Assembly (NCBI GenBank): GCA_028288545.1 | Contig: JAQBNQ010000112.1 | Span: 1-25,241, forward strand | DNA: 25,241 nt | Origin: Bacteroidota bacterium | GTDB taxonomy: Bacteria; Bacteroidota; Bacteroidia; Chitinophagales; LD1 | Direction of reading: 5' to 3' | Shown: positions 14,135 through 22,900 of the stretch, one piece after another | Numbering within the stretch: position 1 is the stretch's first letter | Layout of the letters: each line of letters begins with the position of its first letter | Translations under genes and position numbers: made by a program | The notes under the pieces: model-generated | The model's database searches: none | What the model saw: only the letters and a program-made list of their open reading frames with translations | What the model was told of the DNA's origin: nothing

Positions 14135-15796
14135 TTATGTAGTTGCGGGAATTTCAATAAAAAACATACTGCCTTTGCCCTCTTCGCTTTCCACCCATAT
14201 TTTGCCGTGCAGATTTTCAACCACGGTTTTTACAAAGCTAAGGCCCAGACCAAAACCCTTAACATCATGCCTGTTGCCGGTGGACGCCCTGAAAAATTTT
14301 TCGAATATCATTTTCTGGTCAGCTTTGCTTATGCCTATGCCTTTGTCCTCAACACACAGTAAAATATTACCGGCCACCCGGTTAAGTGTAACTTTAATCT
14401 TAGGAATTTCCTTCGAATATTTTACTGCATTGTCAAGCAGGTTGCAAATGGTACCCCTTAGTAAGTCGCGGTTGGCCCGTATTGAAATATTCTCAGCCGG
14501 TAAAACATTTTCCAATGTGCCTTTGCGTTGTTGCACCTGTGCGGCAAACACCTTCACTTCGTCCTCTACCAATTGATTCAGGTTTATCAATTCAGTGGCG
14601 TCTCCATTTCCATTTTTTTCTAAAACGGCTGCTTCAAGTATCCGGTCTACATGGCGCGATAGTTTTTTTACTTCATTTTTTATCATGCCCGAATATTCGG
14701 TTACCATGCCGGTATTATTATTACCGGTACTTATAAGACCCAAAGTGTCGGCAGTTAGGGAAATAGTGGCCAGCGGGGTTTTCAATTCATGCGTCATGTT
14801 ATTGATAAAGTCATTCGTAATTTCCGAAAGCCTTTTCTGTTTAAAAATAACATGCAGCGAATAAGCAAAGGCAGAAATAATGGCAATGGTAAAGAACAGT
14901 GAAAGCACCAACATACCAGCCAACGAATGAAAAATGTATTCGTACTGTTTATGAAAATTTAAAAGCAATAGCGATTTAGCATCAATAAAATCCGTAGCCA
15001 ATAGGGGCGATTTATAGGTGAAATCCTTAAGACCGGCCGTAGATGCCTTGTTGATCATTAGGGTGTCGCCATCTACGCAATAGGTGGCAAAAACAAAATC
15101 CTGCGGTAGGCCCTCTTTGGCAAATTCTTTTTTTATAGAGCTAATGATCTTTGCCGAATCAATTACATCGCTTATGTCTTTTGCACTCATCTTACTCATC
15201 GCCCACTCATCTGCAGCATCTGATACTATATTTATCAGTGCTGATTTTGGAGATTTGGAATCAGCAGCGGTGTCAGGGTTAAGCACTTCCGGTGGCGGCA
15301 CAGGTTCAATCCACCTGGCTTTTTGAACTAATACTTCTTCCTTTTGATTATTGTTAATGTTAACCATGGCCAAAACTCTGCCGTGGTTTTTGCTATAACC
15401 CGTCCGCATTTTTTCTGAATTTAAAGCAACGGGGCACTCACTATTATCCGAAACAACTACTGTACTTTCCTCCGTCAAATCCGGATTGATGTCTTCCCCA
15501 TCCCTTTGCTTGCTTTCGTCTACCGATATCATAAACTGGTATAGGCCGGGGTCCTGCCTCATCACTTCTTTTCTGGCGCTGCTATCGGAGTGTAGCTTTT
15601 CCGTAATAAAATGGACCCCGTACTTGTTTTCAAGGTCTGCTGATACCCTGATCAGCGCAGAATTGACAGTGCGGTCAAATTGCTCCTGTTTTAACTGAAT
15701 AGCATTTCGTATCCATAAAAACTGGATAATGATAACGCCCATAAGGGCAATACTCATAAGCGCAATAAGAATTCCGATACTTTGTTTTGACTTCAT
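14135..15796 (-). CDS. Sensor histidine kinase (RprX-like)
   Basis: A 553-residue inner-membrane sensor kinase. Seen: membrane segment 1 (about 6-28), a large periplasmic sensor region (about 30-288) without a recognised domain but with a Pro-rich EPVPPPEV stretch and two Cys, membrane segment 2 (290-318), HisKA with H336 (FINNMTHELKTPLATISL), and HATPase_c with the N box NLLDNAVKYS, G1 DKGIGIS, F box EKFFRAS and G2 GFGLGLSFVK. All catalytic motifs are intact. An ATG at 15823 would add 9 residues, but a -7-like TATTTTTG lies between the two ATGs, so MKSKQSIGIL at 15796 is preferred. It is divergent from a T9SS-tailed protein and probably senses an envelope signal. Confidence 0.94.
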   Translation of the reverse strand: MKSKQSIGILIALMSIALMGVIIIQFLWIRNAIQLKQEQFDRTVNSALIRVSADLENKYGVHFITEKLHSDSSARKEVMRQDPGLYQFMISVDESKQRDGEDINPDLTEESTVVVSDNSECPVALNSEKMRTGYSKNHGRVLAMVNINNNQKEEVLVQKARWIEPVPPPEVLNPDTAADSKSPKSALINIVSDAADEWAMSKMSAKDISDVIDSAKIISSIKKEFAKEGLPQDFVFATYCVDGDTLMINKASTAGLKDFTYKSPLLATDFIDAKSLLLLNFHKQYEYIFHSLAGMLVLSLFFTIAIISAFAYSLHVIFKQKRLSEITNDFINNMTHELKTPLATISLTADTLGLISTGNNNTGMVTEYSGMIKNEVKKLSRHVDRILEAAVLEKNGNGDATELINLNQLVEDEVKVFAAQVQQRKGTLENVLPAENISIRANRDLLRGTICNLLDNAVKYSKEIPKIKVTLNRVAGNILLCVEDKGIGISKADQKMIFEKFFRASTGNRHDVKGFGLGLSFVKTVVENLHGKIWVESEEGKGSMFFIEIPATT

Positions 15797-15808
15797 AAAC
15801 CGAGATTT

Positions 15809-15816
15809 CAAAAATA
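15809..15816 (-). promoter_or_regulatory. Possible -7 element of the kinase-regulator operon
   Basis: Minus-strand TATTTTTG (15816-15809) is an exact TAnnTTTG match. There is no TTG at the usual distance, but the phased TTAAC repeats begin 28 bases upstream of it, as expected for a promoter that depends on an activator. It would place the start of transcription near 15802, six bases or so before the ATG at 15796. Confidence 0.35.
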
Positions 15817-15843
15817 GCGTCATTATAAACGCTCACTTTCATT

Positions 15844-15883
15844 TTAACTTTTCATTAACCTGCTTTAACCTGTCATTAACCTG
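15844..15883 (+). promoter_or_regulatory. Phased TTAACCTG direct repeats: probable response-regulator operator
   Basis: TTAACCTG occurs exactly at 15855-15862, 15865-15872 and 15876-15883, with a weaker TTAACTTT at 15844-15851. The starts are 11, 10 and 11 bases apart, one helical turn. PhoB/OmpR-family regulators are known to bind tandem direct repeats of about 11 bases. The array sits between the divergent kinase operon and the T9SS-tailed gene, so it could control both. The sequence is seen; the binding is inferred. Confidence 0.6.
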
Positions 15884-15948
15884 TTAGCGTTTGCTTATGA
15901 TACAACTTTGTGTCAAGTAAAATTTCATCACCACCTAAATCTAAAGTT

Positions 15949-16737
15949 ATGAAAACAATACGTACAGGAGCAATGATGATGTTGCTGGCAGCACTTACCA
16001 TGGCTACCCAGGGTGTTTTTGCGCAAGAGAAAGCTGCGCCACAGGCACAAAATAAATACAAGGTTCATTTAGTAAAAGACGTTAACGGAAAAGAGGAAGT
16101 GATTGATAAAACCTTTGACACGAAAGCCGAAATGGAAGCTTTTATGAAAGAAAGGGGCATTGATGCGCCGGAAGCACCGGGTAACAATGTTGTTATAGAA
16201 AAAACGGTTAACAAGAAGATGAATAAGAAGGGAGACAAAATGGAAAAGAAAATAATTATAGTAGAAAGAGAGGAAAGTAGTATTGGAAAAACCAAACTTG
16301 AAATTTCTTCTGAAGACCTGACAGCCGAAGAAAGAGCAAAAGTGATACAAGCGCTTTTAGATATACAGGACAAGAACATTAAGGTAAAAATACTGAAAGC
16401 ACTGGCTACCAAAGATGAGGCCCCTAATGCACCTGGCCCTACTCACCAACCCGGTCCGTTAGCGGTTGACAACGTACCGGCCAATATCAGCGAACTTACT
16501 TTATCGCCAAATCCTAATAATGGCCAGTTTCATGTGACTTTTAACGTTGGGAAACCTGCCGACATAAAGCTTCGTATAACCGACTTACAGGGCAATGAAA
16601 TATATGCCAGCTCGCTCAGCAACTATAGTGGCAAATTCGAAAAAGATATAAATCGTCCGGACATGGCAAAGGGGGTTTACCTGCTTGATGTTACTGCCGG
16701 TACAGAAAGAAAAACTACGAAAGTAGTGATGCAGTAG
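15949..16737 (+). CDS. Small exported protein with T9SS C-terminal sorting domain
   Basis: A 262-residue exported protein. Seen: signal peptide (1-25, ending GVFAQ), an N-terminal segment with YKVHLVKDVNGKEEVIDKTFDTKAEMEAF residues (split here as two pieces, about 37-50 and 51-65), a highly charged Lys/Glu-rich middle (about 85-125) with KMNKKGDKMEKK, a helical LTAEERAKVIQALLDIQ (about 124-140), a Pro-rich linker (158-175), and a T9SS type A sorting tail (about 180-262) with LSPNPNNGQF, ADIKLRITDLQG and MAKGVYLLDV. The tail sends proteins through the outer membrane, where it is removed. A GTG at 15910 is rejected since the ATG at 15949 opens directly into the signal peptide. It is divergent from the sensor kinase and likely its target. 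Function unknown. Confidence 0.88.
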   Translation: MKTIRTGAMMMLLAALTMATQGVFAQEKAAPQAQNKYKVHLVKDVNGKEEVIDKTFDTKAEMEAFMKERGIDAPEAPGNNVVIEKTVNKKMNKKGDKMEKKIIIVEREESSIGKTKLEISSEDLTAEERAKVIQALLDIQDKNIKVKILKALATKDEAPNAPGPTHQPGPLAVDNVPANISELTLSPNPNNGQFHVTFNVGKPADIKLRITDLQGNEIYASSLSNYSGKFEKDINRPDMAKGVYLLDVTAGTERKTTKVVMQ

Positions 16738-16787
16738 GTTAAGAGTTTAGGTTATCGCAAATACACTATCCCACCCCTAACTGCTTG

Positions 16788-16816
16788 CAGCCCCGTATCA
16801 CGGGGCTGTTTTTTTT
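16788..16816 (+). terminator. Rho-independent terminator after the T9SS-tailed gene
   Basis: Perfect 9-base stem CAGCCCCGT (16788-16796) and ACGGGGCTG (16800-16808), 3-base loop ATC, then eight T (16809-16816). This is a textbook intrinsic terminator 50 bases after the gene's stop. Confidence 0.93.
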
Positions 16817-16888
16817 ATTAATAGCCACTTTGTAAAGCCTTATTTTTATGTTTAATGCGGCCCATTTTAGATTTTTTAAACTAAGTCT

Positions 16889-18151
16889 TTGCGCAATAAA
16901 TATTTTCTTCTTTTCGCATCCATATGTGTTGCTTTACTTATTGCTGAAATGGCACTAAGGGGCATTTTCCATATTACACCAGGTATAATCTCCTATGGCT
17001 CATCGTTTAAGCAGGTTGACTCGCTTACAAACTTAAAGGGTTTCTACAGTGACAGCGATGGGATATTTAAGGTCGACCCCGAATCCGGACTGGTGGTCCA
17101 ATCATTACTGGCACAAAAACTTGCAGGCAGGACTGTATCCAAACCTTTTGATCCCAATAAGGAATTATCGGAGATATACACTTTATATAGTGATTTTGCC
17201 CAAGTGCGTTCAACAGAATTTCAAAATGATTTTTCCGCAATGCTGCGGCGGATTGAATCGACAAAGGAACTATCCCTGGTTGACTCACTGATCGTCAATT
17301 ATAGTCATAGACCTGTAAACTCAGAGGGTTTCAGGAGCATAGAATTTATTCCGGTAAGGTCTTCAAAGAAGAGGGTATTGCTTCTGGGTGACTCATTTAC
17401 CTGGGGACACACAGCTGCTAACAAAACCAATAGTTTCGCAGATATTTTACTGACAAAAGGATATGTGGTTTACAATACCGGAATCAGCGGTGCTGACCCT
17501 GCACAATATCTTGCTATAGCAAAAAAATACATCCCGCTGCTTAAGCCCGACATCGTAGTAGTAAATTTTTTCTTGGGCAACGATGTTATGAACTGGCCAA
17601 GGCAGATTTTGCCTTATCAACCCATATTTTATTCGGTAAATGCAGGGGCATTATATGCTTGCCCGCAAGGAGTTTATCTGGGTAATGCTGAAAGTACATA
17701 CCAGTTCAATTTAGATCATTGTCGTATCCCTGTTGAAACTAATCTGTTTAATAATTTTTGTTCAAAAACTGCAATAGGAACGGCCGTTTGGATAGCTGCG
17801 AATCACTTTAAGTTCAGATTTGCCAAGTTACAATTTTCAAAATACAAATCGTATGAGGAGGAGGTTTCAAAACTATACCGGGAAAAACCTTATTCCGACG
17901 AATTGGTTGATTCCATTCGTATTTTATCGGAAAAAGAAGCAGGAAAATTTTTGTTGATCGCTATTCCTGACATATATAAAAATAAACTTCGGCAGGTTCC
18001 GGAAATACCACATTTGTTTGATGGACTGGATTATTTCACTTCACCGGTACCTATCACCGGGTATCGAAAAGCCGATGGGCACTTTAATGAGAGCGGGCAT
18101 AGACAATATGCCATCTTTTTAGACTCGCTGTTTCGAACTGTTTCGAACTGA
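16889..18151 (+). CDS. SGNH/GDSL hydrolase-like protein with N-terminal anchor
   Basis: A 420-residue protein with an N-terminal hydrophobic signal/anchor (about 5-22) and a C-terminal SGNH hydrolase domain (about 160-418). Seen: block I LLLGDSFTWG with nucleophile S169, the Gly block NTGISG (G198), the Asn block FLGNDV (N231) and block V ADGHFNESGH (D396, H398). The domain is of the type acting on acyl groups of polysaccharides or lipids, as in AlgX/PatB-like proteins; the substrate is unknown. The start is TTG at 16889, bounded by an in-frame TAA at 16877, and it opens directly with the MRNKYFLLFA-type signal. The last codons lie in a 10-base tandem duplication (18131-18150) which sets the stop. 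The gene ends 4 bases before the convergent aminopeptidase. Confidence 0.85.
   Translation: MRNKYFLLFASICVALLIAEMALRGIFHITPGIISYGSSFKQVDSLTNLKGFYSDSDGIFKVDPESGLVVQSLLAQKLAGRTVSKPFDPNKELSEIYTLYSDFAQVRSTEFQNDFSAMLRRIESTKELSLVDSLIVNYSHRPVNSEGFRSIEFIPVRSSKKRVLLLGDSFTWGHTAANKTNSFADILLTKGYVVYNTGISGADPAQYLAIAKKYIPLLKPDIVVVNFFLGNDVMNWPRQILPYQPIFYSVNAGALYACPQGVYLGNAESTYQFNLDHCRIPVETNLFNNFCSKTAIGTAVWIAANHFKFRFAKLQFSKYKSYEEEVSKLYREKPYSDELVDSIRILSEKEAGKFLLIAIPDIYKNKLRQVPEIPHLFDGLDYFTSPVPITGYRKADGHFNESGHRQYAIFLDSLFRTVSN
18131..18150 (+). repeat. Perfect 10-base tandem duplication at gene end
   Basis: TTTCGAACTG is repeated exactly at 18131-18140 and 18141-18150. The second copy shifts the frame and brings in the TGA stop at 18149-18151. 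With one copy the frame would read on as TDDLNE through the convergent gene. Confidence 0.9.
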
Positions 18152-18155
18152 TGAT

Positions 18156-19286
18156 TTAAATGAGAAACTCTCCATTCTCATATATCTTCACTCCATCGAC
18201 AATTATTTGTCCTCCTTTTTTCATATCAGTAATCATATCCCAGTGCACGGTGCTTTCGTTTTTACCACCGCATTGTTTATAGGATTGCCCCACCGCCATG
18301 TGAATGCTTCCCCCTATTTTTTCATCAAACAGGATATTGCGCGTAGTACGTTGAATATTGTAGTTGGTGCCTATCGCTACTTCACCCCAATTGCGGGCTC
18401 CATCAATGGCAAAAACCTTATCCAGTATTTCCTTTCCTTGTTCCGCGTCCCACTTCACCACTTCACCGTCTTTCACCTCAAGCGTTATGCCCACAACATC
18501 TTTGCCCATGTAAATAGTTGGGTAACTAAAATACACCTTGCCGTTAACGCTATCTTCAATGGGTGCACTAAAAACCTCGCCGCTCGGCATATTGGAGCGG
18601 CCATCGCTGTTAATCCACGTGCGGCCTTTTACAGAGAAGGAGATATCAATATTAGGGCCCTTGTATTGCACCAGGTCGGCCTTATTCAGGTAGTCAACAT
18701 ATACCTGCTGCTTTTTGCGCACTTCAAGCCATTTGGCAACCGGGTCAGCATCAAACAGGTAACAGGATTGGTAAACAAATTTTTCATATTCTTCAAGACT
18801 CAACTCTGCATCATCGGCACCAGCCCGGGTTGGGAACTGACACAAACATCTTCTCATAGAGCCATTGCCTATGCGCTCAAAATAAATGTTATTGATCTCC
18901 TGGTTGGCTTTTTGTTGAATCTTAAATTTCTCTTCGCTAAATGGTTCTTTCTCATCATCACCTCTTTCAAATGGAGCGCGAATGTTCAGGTAGCAATCAA
19001 AATTTTCCATGATATATTTTTTCATGGGGCTAACCCAGGATAACTGCTCCGCTTCTCCGTATTTAAGCGCTAACTCGTTGATGCCCTTCATCTCAATGCT
19101 TAATACAGGGACACCACCTGCGATATATACCGATTTAACTACTTCCTGCAGTAGTGATTCGGCCAGGTAAGATGAAGTGATATAAACTTTGTCGTTGGGC
19201 TTTACTGCCAGACAGTAGTTAACAAGTAATTGCGCATATTTTTCGTGGATGCTTGTTTCTCGAACAGAGGTAGACATAGATGCCAT
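18156..19286 (-). CDS. M29-family metallo-aminopeptidase
   Basis: A 376-residue cytoplasmic aminopeptidase of the M29 (AmpS/AmpT/PepS) family, which removes N-terminal residues from peptides with a two-metal centre. Seen: no signal peptide; N-terminal domain with YAQLLVNYCLAVKPNDKVYI (20-residue start, about 17-36), and C-terminal catalytic domain with SNMPSGEVFSAP (E237), RNWGEVAIGTN (E302), GSIHMAVGQSY (H329, Y336) and STVHWD (H348, D350). The six residues and their spacings fit the known metal and catalytic ligands of the Thermus enzyme as I recall them. Two starts are possible, ATG 19286 or ATG 19277; the longer is given. The gene ends almost touching the convergent SGNH gene. Confidence 0.93.
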   Translation of the reverse strand: MASMSTSVRETSIHEKYAQLLVNYCLAVKPNDKVYITSSYLAESLLQEVVKSVYIAGGVPVLSIEMKGINELALKYGEAEQLSWVSPMKKYIMENFDCYLNIRAPFERGDDEKEPFSEEKFKIQQKANQEINNIYFERIGNGSMRRCLCQFPTRAGADDAELSLEEYEKFVYQSCYLFDADPVAKWLEVRKKQQVYVDYLNKADLVQYKGPNIDISFSVKGRTWINSDGRSNMPSGEVFSAPIEDSVNGKVYFSYPTIYMGKDVVGITLEVKDGEVVKWDAEQGKEILDKVFAIDGARNWGEVAIGTNYNIQRTTRNILFDEKIGGSIHMAVGQSYKQCGGKNESTVHWDMITDMKKGGQIIVDGVKIYENGEFLI

Positions 19287-19369
19287 TGTTTTGTAACGAA
19301 AATAGAAAATAACAGTTGTTCATCGGCAGATGTTCGTTGATCGTATTTCATCAGCAAAAATTATAGGGT

Positions 19370-19885
19370 ATGAAGGTGTATGAAACAATGAAAACAGAAT
19401 CCAGCCAAAGCGCCTGGATGCGAAGGGGATTTAATTTTTGGCCCTGTATTTGGTGCACCGGAAGCCGCGTTGAATTTATTGCTGCGGACTACCGCGAACT
19501 GCAGGTAAGTATTAAACTGAATATCAGAACCCGAAATAAGGTAGGCACTGTTTATGGAGGGAGCATTTACAGCTCTGTGGATCCTTACTATATGCTAATG
19601 TTTATGCAAATATTGGGAAAAGGCTATGTGGTGTGGGATAAAGCGGCTTCGGTAAAATTTGTAAGGCCAATAATTAACAAGGTAAAATGCAGGTTTTTGA
19701 TTACTGATGAATTGGTTGAAGATGTAAAGCAACAGATAGCATTAAAAGGTGAACATACTTTTGAGCTTCCCCTGAAATATGAAGACGATAAGGGAACGGT
19801 TTATGCTGTATTTACCAAAACTATTTACGCAGCCAATAAGGAATTTTATAAAAAGAAGCTTGAAAAAAAGAACGCCGACCAATAG
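19370..19885 (+). CDS. DUF4442 hotdog-fold protein
   Basis: A 171-residue protein of the DUF4442 family, related in fold to hotdog thioesterases (PaaI/YiiD-C like). Seen: MRRGFNFWPCIWCTGSRVEF near the start (about 17-36), KLNIRTRNKVGTVYGGSIYSS (about 49-69, the hotdog helix region with GGSIYSSVDPYYM) and KAASVKFVRPI (about 91-101). In many relatives the VGTVYGGS segment is conserved, with a substrate role not shown. No signal peptide or membrane segment. ATG 19370 is given; ATG 19388 is an alternative. The last codons (AACGCCGACCAA TAG) form the left half of a hairpin that terminates the convergent gene. Confidence 0.88.
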   Translation: MKVYETMKTESSQSAWMRRGFNFWPCIWCTGSRVEFIAADYRELQVSIKLNIRTRNKVGTVYGGSIYSSVDPYYMLMFMQILGKGYVVWDKAASVKFVRPIINKVKCRFLITDELVEDVKQQIALKGEHTFELPLKYEDDKGTVYAVFTKTIYAANKEFYKKKLEKKNADQ

Positions 19886-19895
19886 GTCAGCGTTC
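19863..19895 (-). terminator. Terminator of the M43/T9SS gene, inside the neighbour's coding end
   Basis: On the minus strand GAACGC, a mismatch, GACC, TATT loop, GGTC, a mismatch, GCGTTC, followed by seven T (19869-19863). The stem lies at 19870-19895, 21 bases past the stop of the giant protein. The plus strand has no T tract after the hairpin, so it works in the minus direction. It overlaps the last codons of the DUF4442 gene. Confidence 0.75.
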
Positions 19896-19916
19896 TATGT
19901 CAGCGAAACTAAAAAA

Positions 19917-22900
19917 CTATCTTTTCAATACTATTTTTCGCACTACGTTAAAACCATTGGCTTTTAGATGCAGAAAATAGATACCGTTTGCGTAATCGTT
20001 CAATTCAACCTGCATCGAAATGTTTCCGGATATTGCTTCCTCTTTTAAGGTTTGAACAACACGGCCACACACATCATAAACACTTACATTCATTTGGCGG
20101 TCGCTTAAGCCGCTGATATTAATATTCAGTTCTCCTGAAGTAGGGTTAGGATATATAGAAACATTGGCCCCCGAAAGATCGTCAGTTGACAGGATGGTAG
20201 CTGAGGCAGTATCGTTGCAGAAACCATTTGGATCACGCACCACCACCTGGTAACTGCCACTTAACAATGCAATGTAATAGCGGTTGGTGGCATTAGGTAT
20301 CGCAACCCCGTTACGCAACCATTGGTAAGAGCTGTAAACCCCGGTTGATAAGGAATCTCCAACAGCAGTTATTACCGGTGTTTGCCTTGGGGTTGTAGTT
20401 AGCTGTAAATAAACTATGCTATCGCAACCGGTACGGGCAACAAGGGTGTCAACATAATTTCCGGCCACAAAAATATTCTGATGACCAAGGCGGTAAGCAT
20501 CTCCCAAACAAATAGTAGCTTTAACGTGATAAATGTTGGAATCAGGCAGAAAGAAATGTTGCGGAAAACTCATTGTACTTGTGCAGCCTGTAACAGTATC
20601 CGTTGCAACGATGGTTATGGTTCCGGTGGTATCGCCGGCTGTCCATTGTATATCCACGTTGCCGGCATTCGATGCTGTAGCCGGAGTTCCATTGGTGATG
20701 GTCCAGTTGTAAGTTACGTTAGGTTCCAGCGTTACAATTGAATAATTGGCATGAACTACCGGACAGTTTGTAACCGGTGAAGATGCCAGTGCAAGCGGTG
20801 GTGTTCCGATGTGAATTGTATCGTAAAAATTCTGCCCGTTGGCACTTAAAGAAACAGGGTAATCGCCGGGGGCCGAAAATACGTGTGTGGGATCAGATAA
20901 GGTGGAGGTATTATTGCCACCACTGTTAGGGTCGCCAAAATTCCAGGTATGAGAGTAACAATCATCCGAATGGAACTTGTAGGTTTCGCAGGAGGTTGAA
21001 ACGAATTCAAAAACCGGTGGCGCATTTGGTTTCCAATAACAACCAAAGGCTTCAGTATTATCCAACAGTAACGGAAGTACAACTGCAGTTATATAAACCC
21101 CATTGTAAGGACAGTTTGGTGGAATAATATAAGGCCCGTTAGGGTTATAACCGGTGCTGTTTAAACCGTTCTCCAAAACATCGGGATAATTTATAACACC
21201 CAAAGTGTAATTGCGCACCGTATTGTTGGGATGGGCATAGAAGCCGACATACAATTTATTATCGGGCCCTAGTGTTACGTCTAACGCTGGTAACGCCTCT
21301 CCATCAAATGGAAACTGGAAAATGGCTTTCCTGCTAGCCATGGGGTCTGCATTGTAAAGATCGTACTGATACAGGTAACCGGTATTGCCGGATGGTTGTT
21401 GGCAGCAGTGGCCCTCCTGGTAAATAAATCTTGAATTAGGACTTACGCCAGCCGGCACTTCGCTGGCATAGTTGTATTGATTGTAAGGAGGGGTTCCGTC
21501 GTCAAGGAAAGTTTCATGAGTAATAGTTCCGGTAGATTTATCAAAATCAAAAACATAAAAACCAAAATGGCCCGTGTTGTTTTTAGCCTGCGATAATACC
21601 AGTTTACGGCCATTTGGGGTGGCAATTAAATACCATGCCTGTTGTAAACCGCCGATAATGCTATAGGTTTGGCGTAGCAATACAGTATCATTAGACATAA
21701 CCTCGTACACCTTCATCGCGGCACCTATCTGCACTACAAAAAAGAATCTTGAACCATCGCAGCTTGGAATACCTGCGACCGGAAACTCCTGCGACAATTG
21801 ATTCAGTGGTTGTGGTATCGTGATGTCTTTTTTTCCGGCCAGGGCATGTACACTTCCGTTTGCCGCCTGCAATATTGAGAATGACATAATATCTGTACCA
21901 TAGGCTACCCGTACTGCACAATATTTGTCGTAGTGACCTGGCACCGGAAATACCTGCACCCGCGGACCTCCGCCTAAGGTGTCAATCAGGTTAAGGGAGG
22001 TATCAAAAAGCCCATCGTTATTCGCACAATCTATGGTAAACAATGGTCTGCCCGTGGTATCTGCGCGATAGGTGCTGAGATAAAAATCAGCAAAAGGACG
22101 TGTTGGTGCAGTAGGTGTATGGTTTGTTGCAATTGGACGTCCGCTTGAAAAATCAAGGTAGCCGTAATTGAAACTCCATTTGTTATAAGCGCAATTAATA
22201 GGAGTACATGCCGATACGAAAGCCGTGGTGGTAGAACTCTCTGAAATATTTTGAGCGGCATTAACAGCCACCAATGTTACAGGAAATTGCCCGGTGCTTG
22301 TATAAATGTGGTAACCGGTGCTTCCTACGGAGCTATCTCCATCGCCATAATACCAGTGGTAAACAAATCCGGTAAGGCCAAGAGAGGTAAAGGCCATTGT
22401 GTCGTTCAAGCAACCTTGAAAATTAGGACAGCTAAAATTAGCATAAGAACCGGCAAAGGAAACACAGGTTACACCCGTTTTAATCAGGTTTTCAGTGGAT
22501 ATTAAAACACCCCTGTAAGCAAGTGTTGAATAATCCATGCGTTGTTTTTGACCAAAGGTGAACAGGTCTTTACAGGCATCAAAGGTATAGTCCATGTAGT
22601 CTTCAATCAGTTCGGTATCTGTGCCGCAAAGAGGCGCGGGAAACGGGCAACCAAAACTTCCATCGGTTGGTGGCGTATCACAGATCAGGTCACCGGTAGT
22701 TTGACAGGTAATAGAGTTTGTTCCGGTAAGGCAACCACCCTGAAAGGTGTGAAACAGATTCAGATAGTGACCCACTTCATGCGTTAAAGTAGCACCCAGG
22801 TTATACTGCGGATAAAAAGTGCAGCTAGGGCAATACGTATTGCTGCCAAATACATCTGAACGCACCACAATGCCATCAATGGAAGGATTACCACCGGGGA

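Noticed and set aside
14109..14576. Plus-strand open frame of 155 codons opposite the kinase
   Set aside because: Antisense to the intact HATPase domain; no independent coding signal.
18207..19043. Plus-strand open frame of 278 codons
   Set aside because: Fully antisense to the M29 aminopeptidase, whose metal ligands are all present; the plus frame shows no recognisable domain.
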